DNA of 5,057 bases from Phycisphaerales bacterium (GTDB taxonomy: Bacteria; Planctomycetota; Phycisphaerae; Phycisphaerales; UBA1924). Both the position numbers and the translations under genes were made by a program. Location of the stretch: contig SLFH01000336.1 in the NCBI GenBank assembly GCA_007124345.1, positions 1 to 5,057 of the forward strand, in the 5' to 3' direction. The notes beneath the pieces were generated by a model that was given only the letters and a program-made list of their open reading frames with translations, did no database searches and had not been told where the DNA came from. Shown piece by piece: positions 1-5,057 of this stretch. The stretch's first letter is position 1. Every line of letters begins with the position of its first letter.

Positions 1-1
1 G

Positions 2-307
2 ATGATCCCCTTGGGCGGGGCAATGGCGTTGATCTTGCTGGGAGCGCTGCTCGGGCTGATCGGCGTTGCGGCGGGCGACTTGGTGCTCGACACGGTCTTC
101 TACGCCGACATGATCCTCACCGGGCTGGGGGCGGTGCTGTTTACCATCGGGTTGTGGGGCGTCTTCCGCGACTGCCTGCGGATCGCGCCGGTCATCCTGC
201 AGCCGCGGCTGGAGCCCTCGAAGATGCTGGTAGACGAGTCGGTCCCGGAGCGATCTGCGAGCGAGGGCCGCCCGGCCCCAAAGGGAGCAGGAGGGCTCGG
301 TCAGTGA
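2..307 (+). CDS. Small two-helix membrane protein, start uncertain
   Basis: I do not recognise this family. As read from the ATG at base 2 it is 101 residues. Two hydrophobic stretches, about residues 7-26 and 35-55, are separated by a short acidic/polar turn and look like a membrane hairpin. After residue 56 comes an amphipathic segment, then a roughly 30-residue polar, Pro/Gly/Ser-rich tail that is probably disordered. The start is doubtful because base 2 is at the window edge: the reading frame may continue upstream, so this may be the C-terminal part of a larger protein. An internal ATG at base 23 lacks a well-spaced ribosome binding site. The stop TGA at 305-307 overlaps the GTG start of the metalloprotease gene, so the two are likely co-translated. 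A role in the inner membrane is inferred only from hydropathy. Confidence 0.6.
   Translation: MIPLGGAMALILLGALLGLIGVAAGDLVLDTVFYADMILTGLGAVLFTIGLWGVFRDCLRIAPVILQPRLEPSKMLVDESVPERSASEGRPAPKGAGGLGQ
289..295 (+). promoter_or_regulatory. Ribosome binding site deciding the GTG 304 start
   Basis: AGGAGGG lies within the end of the upstream membrane protein gene and is 8 bases from the GTG at 304. It is the best Shine-Dalgarno match in this stretch and favours the short 140-residue metalloprotease over the longer ATG-154 reading. Confidence 0.7.
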
Positions 308-726
308 CGGAAGAACAGCGGGCGTGGTTCGACGCCCTTGTCGACGAGGCGCTGGGCGAGTTGCCCGAGGGCGTGCTGGCGGTGCTGGACGAGACGCCGC
401 TGGTCGTCCTCGACGAGCCGACGCCGGAGATCCTCAAGTCGGTGGGGATGGATCCTGCAGAGCCCGGGGCGGGGGCGTCGCTCTTCGGGCTGCACTCGGG
501 CATCGCGATCACCGAGCGGTCGATCACGCATTCGGGGGAGCTTCCCAGCCAGATCCACATCTTCAGGCGGGGGCTGGTCGAGCATGTGGGGGGGTGGCGC
601 CGGCTGGAGCGGGACGCCTCGGCGGTCGATGAACTCTACGAGGAAATCCGGGTCACCCTTCTGCACGAGATCGGGCACCAGATGGGGCTCGACGAGGAGG
701 ACCTGGAAGGCCTCGGGTACGACTGA
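304..726 (+). CDS. Zincin-like metalloprotease family protein (Zincin_1 type)
   Basis: This is a 140-residue protein with HEIGHQMGLDEEDLEGLGY at residues 121-139. H121, E122 and H125 form the zinc-binding HExxH motif, and D130 is placed as a possible third ligand. The motif at the extreme C-terminus, the SLFGLHSG...ITERS block in the middle and the short length match the small zincin-like metallopeptidase family (Pfam Zincin_1, formerly a DUF). The substrate of that family is not established, and proteolytic activity is inferred from the motif. No signal peptide or membrane segment is visible, so it is probably cytoplasmic. The GTG at 304 is chosen because AGGAGGG at 289-295 lies 8 bases upstream. 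A longer version from the ATG at 154 would add 50 Arg/Pro/Ala-rich residues that merely overlap the upstream gene in another frame. The GTGA overlap indicates coupling to the membrane protein gene. Confidence 0.87.
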   Translation: MTEEQRAWFDALVDEALGELPEGVLAVLDETPLVVLDEPTPEILKSVGMDPAEPGAGASLFGLHSGIAITERSITHSGELPSQIHIFRRGLVEHVGGWRRLERDASAVDELYEEIRVTLLHEIGHQMGLDEEDLEGLGYD

Positions 727-860
727 ATTCCGGTCGGTCCTGCCCTGTTTGATGCGACGGTTGGTGCGTCTGTTCGCCCGCGATCACGGGGCCTCGCGGT
801 TGGAGCGGGGCCGATGAAACGGGGCCGGACTGTTTCCGAAAGCCATCGGTGGAGACGCGG

Positions 861-893
861 CGGGAACGGACCCCCGGTCCCCGCAGGTTCCCG
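861..893 (+). other. Bulged hairpin abutting the sppA ribosome binding site
   Basis: CGGGAAC (861-867) is the reverse complement of GTTCCCG (887-893). Directly inside it, GGACC (868-872) pairs with GGTCC (876-880) around a CCC loop. Together they give a 12-bp stem with one 6-base bulge (881-886). The last base of the stem is the first base of the GAGGAG Shine-Dalgarno (893-898), which is 9 bases from the sppA ATG. The structure could tune ribosome access or protect the 5' end of the transcript. There is no U-tract, so it is not an intrinsic terminator. The rest of the 727-860 spacer shows only a 6-bp inverted repeat (CCGCGA 778-783 / TCGCGG 794-799) and no convincing promoter. Confidence 0.45.
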
Positions 894-907
894 AGGAGAT
901 CTCAACG

Positions 908-2686
908 ATGTTCAAATCCGCAGCAATGACCCTCGCGTGCGCCGGTGTGGCGTTGGCGACGGCCGCGTCGACGGCGCTGGCCGACCGCTTCGAGGTCGCG
1001 ATGATCGAGATGCGTGGCGCGGTCCAGGAGCGTCCGGGCCCGTTCGACTGGCTGGCCTCCGAGCCCCCCAAGACGCTCGGCGACTATCTGACGATGCTGC
1101 ACCGCGCCCGCGACGACGAGTCGCTGAACGCGGTCGTGGTGCGTCTGCGCGACGCGGCGCTCTCGATGACGCAGATCGAGGAGCTCGCCGTCGCGATGAA
1201 CGCGGTGCGTGACTCGGGCAAGAAGGTCTTCCTCTTCGCCGAGAACTACGGCACCGGAGAGCTGCTTCTGGCCAGCCACGCCGACGAGGCGATCATCCAG
1301 GCGGGCGGGGCCGTTTCCTTCCCCGGTCTGTACATGGAGGAGATGTACCTCGCCGACACGCTGAGCTGGCTGGGCGTGAAGGCCCAGTTCATCCAGGTGG
1401 GCGACTACAAGGGCGCCGACGAGCAGTTCATGAACACCGAGCCCAGCCCCGCCTGGGAAGAGAACATCTCTCAGCTGCTCGACAGCATGTACTCGAACAT
1501 CCGCGATGTGGTCAAGGCGGGTCGCGGGCTGAACGACCCGCAGCTCGACGAGGCGATGAAGGTCGCCTGGTTCGCCGACGCGGACAGGGCGATCGCGGTC
1601 GGCCTGCTCGATTCTGAGGTCGACCTCGCCGAGCTCGCTTCGCACCTGGAAACGACCCTGGGCGGCGAGGTGAGCTGGACCGACCGCCCGACGCGCTCGC
1701 GCACACGCTCGCGGATGGACACGAGCAACCCGTTTGCGATCTTCCGGATGCTCTCGCAGGACCCCAAGCACACGCCCACGCGTGAGACGATCGCGGTCGT
1801 GCACATCGACGGCCCGATCATGGACGGCGAGTCGTCGCCCGGCGGGCTGTTCGGCGGCGCGACCACCGGCAGCCGCACGATCCGCAATGTGCTCGAAGAC
1901 CTCCGCAACGACGACAAGGTCGGCGGCGTGATCATCCGCATCAACTCGCCCGGCGGCTCTGCGATCGCCAGCGAGGTGATCTGGCGCGGGCTCAAGCGTG
2001 TTTCTGAAGAGAAGCCCGTCTGGGTGAGCATCGGGAACATGGCCGCCTCGGGCGGGTACTACATCGCCGTGGGCGGCGACCGCATCTACACCAACGAGTC
2101 GAGCATCCTTGGCTCGATCGGCGTCGTCGGCGGGAAGATGACGCTCGGCGGGGTGTACGACAAGCTGAAGGTGCGTGTGCATCCGCGTTCGCGAGGGCCG
2201 ATGGCGGATCTGATGAGCTCGGTCGAGCCTTGGACCGGTGCGCAGGAGGAACTCGTCCGCCAGCGGATGACCGAGACCTACGACCTGTTCGCCAGCCGCG
2301 TGCGCGAGGGGCGCGACGGGATCAACATGCGTCGCGTCGGCGAGGGTCGCTTGTTCACCGGCGACCGGGCCGTGGCGCTGCGGATGGCCGACCGGATCGG
2401 CGGGCTCGACGACGCGGTGGGCGACCTCGCGTCGGAGCTCGGCTGGGATCGCGGGCGTTTCGATGTGATGCACTTTCCGGGCCCCAAGCCGCTGTCGGAG
2501 ATGTTCGGCGGCGCTTTCGGCATCACGGCCCCGCAGGTCGGCGTCGGCGGCGAGTTCGTCTCGCTGATCAAGGGCGTCGTCGGCGACGCGGCGTGGAACA
2601 CGATCCGCGACCAGCTCGAGGCGATGGTGCAGGTCCGCAACGAGCCGGTGCTCGTGGTCCTGCCGCGGGCGATCATCATCAGGTGA
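908..2686 (+). CDS. sppA: Signal peptide peptidase SppA, tandem S49 (67 kDa type)
   Basis: This 592-residue serine protease of family S49 degrades signal peptides and other membrane-associated peptides outside the inner membrane. It has two tandem S49 domains, about residues 27-250 and 294-500, like E. coli SppA (618 residues). The catalytic lysine is K168 in GDYKGADEQF of the N-domain, and the nucleophile is S381 in NMAASGGYY of the C-domain, so the split Ser/Lys dyad is complete. The Gly-rich INSPGGSAIASE block (345-356) and SIGVVGGK (403-410) are the expected C-domain motifs. The N-terminus has a basic residue, a hydrophobic core (about 5-20) and an ALA-D site (cleavage after A25), which suggests a cleavable signal peptide instead of the usual retained anchor. 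A basic TRSRTRSR linker (262-269) joins the domains, and the C-terminal tail is strongly hydrophobic. The ATG at 908 follows GAGGAG by 9 bases. A terminator follows, so the gene is probably monocistronic. Confidence 0.95.
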   Translation: MFKSAAMTLACAGVALATAASTALADRFEVAMIEMRGAVQERPGPFDWLASEPPKTLGDYLTMLHRARDDESLNAVVVRLRDAALSMTQIEELAVAMNAVRDSGKKVFLFAENYGTGELLLASHADEAIIQAGGAVSFPGLYMEEMYLADTLSWLGVKAQFIQVGDYKGADEQFMNTEPSPAWEENISQLLDSMYSNIRDVVKAGRGLNDPQLDEAMKVAWFADADRAIAVGLLDSEVDLAELASHLETTLGGEVSWTDRPTRSRTRSRMDTSNPFAIFRMLSQDPKHTPTRETIAVVHIDGPIMDGESSPGGLFGGATTGSRTIRNVLEDLRNDDKVGGVIIRINSPGGSAIASEVIWRGLKRVSEEKPVWVSIGNMAASGGYYIAVGGDRIYTNESSILGSIGVVGGKMTLGGVYDKLKVRVHPRSRGPMADLMSSVEPWTGAQEELVRQRMTETYDLFASRVREGRDGINMRRVGEGRLFTGDRAVALRMADRIGGLDDAVGDLASELGWDRGRFDVMHFPGPKPLSEMFGGAFGITAPQVGVGGEFVSLIKGVVGDAAWNTIRDQLEAMVQVRNEPVLVVLPRAIIIR

Positions 2687-2754
2687 GCAGACCGCGAGTC
2701 GTATAAAGATTGCGTGAACATTCCCCCTTGCGGAGACGCACGGGCGGATCGAGA

Positions 2755-2790
2755 GCGGGGCGCGGCCGAGGGTCGCGCCCCGTGTTTTGT
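2755..2790 (+). terminator. Intrinsic (Rho-independent) terminator after sppA
   Basis: CGGGGCGCG (2756-2764) and CGCGCCCCG (2774-2782) form a perfect 9-bp GC stem around a 9-base loop, with a possible extra G-U pair at 2755/2783. The T-rich run TGTTTTGTTG starts at 2783. The opposite strand has no matching U-tract, so it acts on + strand transcripts. It lies about 70 bases after the sppA stop and separates sppA from the acr3 operon. Confidence 0.88.
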
Positions 2791-2858
2791 TGTGGTGCCA
2801 AGGCGATCCGGCCGCAGCGCATAAAACGCCCACAGGCAGTGTCGGTCGGACGGCGATC

Positions 2859-2864
2859 TATAGT
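2859..2864 (+). promoter_or_regulatory. Candidate -10 box upstream of acr3
   Basis: TATAGT is a one-mismatch match to TATAAT. It is one of the few AT-rich hexamers between the sppA terminator and the acr3 start, and lies about 74 bases upstream of the ATG. No good -35 hexamer is seen at 16-18 bases spacing and there is no extended -10 TG, so it may depend on an activator or another sigma factor, or be fortuitous. A promoter somewhere in 2791-2900 is expected because the terminator isolates this unit. Confidence 0.35.
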
Positions 2865-2910
2865 CGGGGCCTGAGCGGAGACGGTCGTCGCCGACGCCGC
2901 GTGAGCCCCG
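2865..2910 (+). other. Nested palindrome in the acr3 leader
   Basis: Three nested arms pair. CGGGGC (2865-2870) pairs with GCCCCG (2905-2910), GCGG (2875-2878) with CCGC (2897-2900), and GTCG (2884-2887) with CGAC (2892-2895) around a 4-base loop. A symmetric 4x4 internal loop and an asymmetric one lie between the arms. It sits just after the candidate -10 box and 15 bases before the acr3 Shine-Dalgarno (GGAGA 2926-2930). It could be an operator or a structured leader. It is not a recognisable ArsR box or known riboswitch, and short GC arms arise easily in such DNA. Confidence 0.35.
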
Positions 2911-2937
2911 TGTCCTGAATCTGTCGGAGACGAACCG

Positions 2938-4062
2938 ATGGCAGAACGCCCGCCGATGGCGGACCCGCCCGATCCGAGCGAGGGCATGGACCTCTTCGGG
3001 CGGTTTCTGACCGTCTGGGTGGCGCTGGCGATCGTCGCGGGCATCGCGCTGGGGCGGTATCTGCCGGCGGTCCCCGAGACGCTGTCGCGGTTCGAGTACG
3101 CGCAGGTCTCGATCCCGGTGGCGGTGCTGATCTGGGCGATGATCTTCCCGATGATGGTCCAGATCGACTTCGCGTCGGTCTTGGGCATCCGGCGCCAGCC
3201 CAAGGGCCTGATCGTCACGACGACGGTGAACTGGCTGATCAAACCGTTCACGATGTTCGCGATCGCGTGGTTCTTCCTGCTGGTGGTCTTCTCGCCCCTG
3301 ATCCCCGAGGACCTTGGGCGCGAGTACCTGGCCGGCGCGATCCTGCTGGGGGCGGCGCCGTGCACGGCGATGGTGTTCGTGTGGAGCTACCTGACGCGGG
3401 GCGACGCGGCGTACACGCTGGTGCAGGTTTCGGTGAACGACCTGATTATGCTCTTCGCCTTCGCGCCGATCGTGATCCTGCTGCTCGGCCTCTCGGACAT
3501 CGCGGTGCCCTGGGACACGGTCGCGCTTTCGGTGTTCCTGTACATCGTGATCCCGCTTGTGGCGGGCTACCTGACCCGCGTGGTCCTGATCCGGCGCAGG
3601 GGGATCGAGTGGTTCGACGGCGTGTTCATGAAGCGGATCGGGCGCGTGACGCCCGCTGCGCTGATCGTGACGCTCGTCTTGCTGTTCGCCTTCCAGGGCG
3701 ACAGGATTCTGAGCAACCCGCTGCACATCCTGCTGATCGCGGTGCCGCTGACGATCCAGACCTTCTTGATCTTCTTCATCGCGTACTGGTGGGCGAAGGT
3801 GTGGCGTGTGCCGCACAACATCGCAGCGCCCGGGGCGATGATCGGCGCGAGCAACTTCTTCGAGCTGGCGGTCGCGGCGGCGATCGCGCTCTTCGGCCTG
3901 CACTCGGGCGCGGCCCTGGCGACGGTGGTGGGTGTTTTGGTCGAGGTGCCGGTCATGCTGGCGCTGGTGAAGATCGCCAACCGAACACGCCACCGTTTCG
4001 AGGCGGCCGAGACCGTCACGGCGCCGGAAGCTATCGGCGGGGGCCCCGGAGCGGGCCCGTGA
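2938..4062 (+). CDS. acr3: Acr3-family arsenite efflux permease
   Basis: This 374-residue inner-membrane carrier most likely exports arsenite, As(OH)3, from the cytoplasm. About ten hydrophobic segments run from residue 22 to 347. Family hallmarks are TTTVNWLIKPFTMFA (94-108), GAAPCTAMVFVWSYLTRGD (138-156) and GASNFFELAVA (303-313). C142 matches the single essential membrane cysteine of Acr3 (C129 in the Alkaliphilus metalliredigens protein) and E309 the essential glutamate (E305 there). C142 is the only cysteine present. The length is normal, with a roughly 15-residue polar N-terminus and a 25-residue Gly/Pro-rich C-tail. The ATG at 2938 follows GGAGA by 7 bases; M17 is a weaker alternative. 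It leads an operon: its stop overlaps the GTG of the CCGG protein, and a universal stress protein follows. No arsR or arsC is in view, so the regulator must lie elsewhere. Substrate assignment is by family. Confidence 0.93.
   Translation: MAERPPMADPPDPSEGMDLFGRFLTVWVALAIVAGIALGRYLPAVPETLSRFEYAQVSIPVAVLIWAMIFPMMVQIDFASVLGIRRQPKGLIVTTTVNWLIKPFTMFAIAWFFLLVVFSPLIPEDLGREYLAGAILLGAAPCTAMVFVWSYLTRGDAAYTLVQVSVNDLIMLFAFAPIVILLLGLSDIAVPWDTVALSVFLYIVIPLVAGYLTRVVLIRRRGIEWFDGVFMKRIGRVTPAALIVTLVLLFAFQGDRILSNPLHILLIAVPLTIQTFLIFFIAYWWAKVWRVPHNIAAPGAMIGASNFFELAVAAAIALFGLHSGAALATVVGVLVEVPVMLALVKIANRTRHRFEAAETVTAPEAIGGGPGAGP
4041..4058 (+). promoter_or_regulatory. Hairpin with Shine-Dalgarno in its loop, before GTG 4059
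   Basis: GGGCCC at 4041-4046 and again at 4053-4058 can pair as a 6-bp all-GC stem. The 6-base loop CGGAGC (4047-4052) contains the GGAG that is 7 bases from the GTG at 4059. It lies in the last codons of acr3. Ribosomes finishing acr3 would open the stem, giving translational coupling; alternatively the loop may simply present the site. Confidence 0.45.
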
Positions 4063-4367
4063 AGATCCGCATCACGCCGGACGCAAGGCGGTGGATCGTC
4101 GACCACGGCGGTGCGGTGTTGCTCCGGCTCTCGACCAGGCACGGGTGTTGTGGCGGGACCGCAATGGTCCCCCTCGCCGAGCCGGGCACGCCCGAGGATG
4201 AACGCTGGCGCCGGCGGGAGCGCGTCGACGGCGTGGATGTGTATCTTGATGAAGGCGTAGAAAGCGAAAGCGTTCAGGGCGAAGGCGTCGTCACGATCGA
4301 CCTCGCGGGTTTCTGGCGCTGGCGCCGCCTCGTCGTCGATGGCCTTGAGATCCGGGCGGGAGGGTGA
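4059..4367 (+). CDS. Small CC-motif protein, CC/Se motif (seleno)protein-like
   Basis: This 102-residue soluble protein has no signal or membrane segment. Its N-terminus (KIRITPDARRWIVDHGGAV) resembles a helix plus strand. HGCCGG follows, with vicinal C30 and C31, its only cysteines. The C-terminal half carries VDGVDVYLDE (56-65) and VVTIDLAGFWRWRRLVVDGL (77-96). The layout of an N-terminal residues-plus-strand unit, CCGG, then a vYvd strand and an IDL-x-gF-x-LvVdG ending matches my memory of the CC/Se motif family (seleno)proteins, in which one Cys can be selenocysteine. Here both codons are TGT, so it is the all-cysteine form. The family function is unknown to me. Vicinal thiols could bind As(III) or a metal, or act in redox. 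The GTG overlaps the acr3 stop (GTGA), and the usp gene follows after 4 bases, so it is part of that operon. A HesB/IscA-like fold is another possibility. Confidence 0.8.
   Translation: MKIRITPDARRWIVDHGGAVLLRLSTRHGCCGGTAMVPLAEPGTPEDERWRRRERVDGVDVYLDEGVESESVQGEGVVTIDLAGFWRWRRLVVDGLEIRAGG
4358..4364 (+). promoter_or_regulatory. Ribosome binding site deciding the GTG 4372 start
   Basis: GGGAGGG lies in the last codons of the CC-motif protein gene and is 7 bases from the GTG at 4372. It sets the start of the universal stress protein so that residue 1 is directly followed by the typical first beta strand. Confidence 0.7.
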
Positions 4368-4371
4368 AGCG

Positions 4372-5057
4372 GTGTTCGAACGCGTGCTGATGGCCGTTGA
4401 TTTCTCGTCGTCGCTGGAGCCGCTCTTGTCGCGGGCGAGATCGCTCGTTGCGTTCGGTTGCGAGCGCGTCGAGCTCGTGCATGTGCTCAGCACGCGCTAT
4501 CCCCACGCGCCCGCCGAGAGTCACCGCGAGCACTACCAGCGCCGGCTGGACGAGCTCGTGAACTCGTTCGCGGCGGACGGGCTCCAAGCGAAGGGTTCGG
4601 TCCGTGTCGGCGAGCCAGGGCGGGAGTTGATCAAATCCGCGGGGGAGGCGGGGTGCGGGCTCATCCTCGCGGGCAAGCGTGGGCGGAGCCGTTTCAAAGA
4701 GGCGTTGCTCGGGAGCACCGCGCTCGACCTGGCGAGGTTGACCGATCGGCCGCTCTGGCTGGAACCGGACACCGGCGGTTCCGGCAAGCTCGGGTGCGTG
4801 CTGCTGGCGACCGATGGGTCTAAGGCCGCGGGCGGCGCCGAGAAGATGTTTGCCTCGATCGCGCCGTTCGCGGGTCGGGCGATCGCGATGGAGGTGGTGG
4901 GGAGCGCCGAGGGCGAGGAGGACGGTCGGATCGAACTCGATGACGCCCGGCGTGGACTCAACGAACTGGCCGCCGAGGCCGGTGGGATCGAGACAAGAAC
5001 CGCCGAGGGCTACCCGGCTACGGAGATCGTCAGAGTGGCCGACGCGGAGGGGGCGGA
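4372..5057 (+). CDS. Tandem universal stress protein, 3' end outside window
   Basis: The frame is open from the GTG at 4372 to the window end (228 complete codons). Domain 1 (residues 1-131) begins FERVLMAVDFS, with the conserved Asp at 10, and ends with GKRGRSRFKEALLGST (101-116). This is the G-2x-G-9x-G(S/T) ATP-binding signature of the UspA group (G101, G104, G114, S115). A second domain starts at about residue 140 with CVLLATDGSKAA (D148); its own nucleotide-binding loop would fall beyond the window, so I cannot say whether it is intact. Universal stress proteins are cytoplasmic nucleotide-binding proteins that modulate survival under stress or starvation; the partner here is unknown. The gene follows the CC-motif protein by 4 bases and so shares the acr3 transcript. 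No other start has as good a ribosome binding site. Confidence 0.9.
   Translation, partial: MFERVLMAVDFSSSLEPLLSRARSLVAFGCERVELVHVLSTRYPHAPAESHREHYQRRLDELVNSFAADGLQAKGSVRVGEPGRELIKSAGEAGCGLILAGKRGRSRFKEALLGSTALDLARLTDRPLWLEPDTGGSGKLGCVLLATDGSKAAGGAEKMFASIAPFAGRAIAMEVVGSAEGEEDGRIELDDARRGLNELAAEAGGIETRTAEGYPATEIVRVADAEGA

Noticed and set aside
154..303. N-terminal extension of the metalloprotease from the ATG at 154
   Set aside because: The 50 extra residues are Arg/Pro/Ala-rich and only reflect the overlapping upstream gene; GTG 304 has a good ribosome binding site and gives the usual family length.
778..799. Inverted repeat CCGCGA/TCGCGG as a terminator for the metalloprotease gene
   Set aside because: Only 6 bp with a 10-base loop and no following T-run, so it is not a convincing intrinsic terminator.
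2714..2824. Short GTG-initiated frame downstream of sppA
   Set aside because: It crosses the intrinsic terminator, lacks a ribosome binding site, and its translation is featureless.
902..2833. Long open frame on the - strand opposite sppA
   Set aside because: It mirrors sppA exactly, is rich in Arg/His/Asp as expected of an antisense shadow in GC-rich DNA, runs across the terminator, and shows no recognisable domain.
2278..3993. Long open frame on the - strand opposite acr3 and the end of sppA
   Set aside because: Low-complexity Arg/Asp/Gln/His translation complementary to a well-supported membrane protein gene; it spans the terminator and the promoter region.
4146..4151. Possible selenocysteine site in the CC-motif protein
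   Set aside because: Both positions are TGT cysteine codons; there is no in-frame TGA, so no selenocysteine is needed here.
3267..4367. Frame running through acr3 into the CC-motif protein as one 366-residue protein
   Set aside because: The part before 4059 is an Arg/Gly/Ala-rich shadow of acr3; only the last 102 residues, starting at the coupled GTG, look like a real protein.

Overview
The window is GC-rich bacterial DNA with every supported gene on the + strand. Compact genes, GTG starts, GTGA stop/start overlaps and a tandem-domain SppA fit a high-GC Gram-negative-type bacterium. A planctomycete of the Phycisphaerae kind is my best guess, but that rests on overall impression and no marker gene is present.

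Region 1 (1-726) holds a small two-helix membrane protein whose true start may lie before the window. Its stop overlaps the GTG start of a 140-residue zincin-type metalloprotease with an intact HExxHxxGLDE motif. Region 2 (727-2790) is a 181-base spacer containing a bulged hairpin that abuts the ribosome binding site, then a complete sppA. SppA is a tandem S49 signal peptide peptidase with both halves of the Lys/Ser dyad, and a strong intrinsic terminator closes the unit. Region 3 (2791-5057) is a new transcription unit with a candidate -10 box and a palindromic leader. It encodes an Acr3-type arsenite efflux permease, then a 102-residue protein with a Cys-Cys-Gly-Gly motif that resembles the CC/Se motif (seleno)protein family, then a tandem universal stress protein cut by the window end. 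The last three genes are joined by a GTGA overlap and a 4-base gap, so they almost certainly form one operon.

Functionally, the left part concerns envelope proteolysis (SppA clears signal peptides or damaged membrane proteins; the small zincin is of unknown substrate). The right part looks like a metalloid or oxidative stress module: a permease, a small vicinal-dithiol protein that could bind As(III) or handle a thiol or metal cofactor, and a nucleotide-binding stress protein. The most interesting item is the CCGG protein translationally coupled to Acr3, with its Shine-Dalgarno sequence placed in the loop of a GC hairpin. No CRISPR array, tRNA, rRNA, insertion sequence or phage gene was seen.
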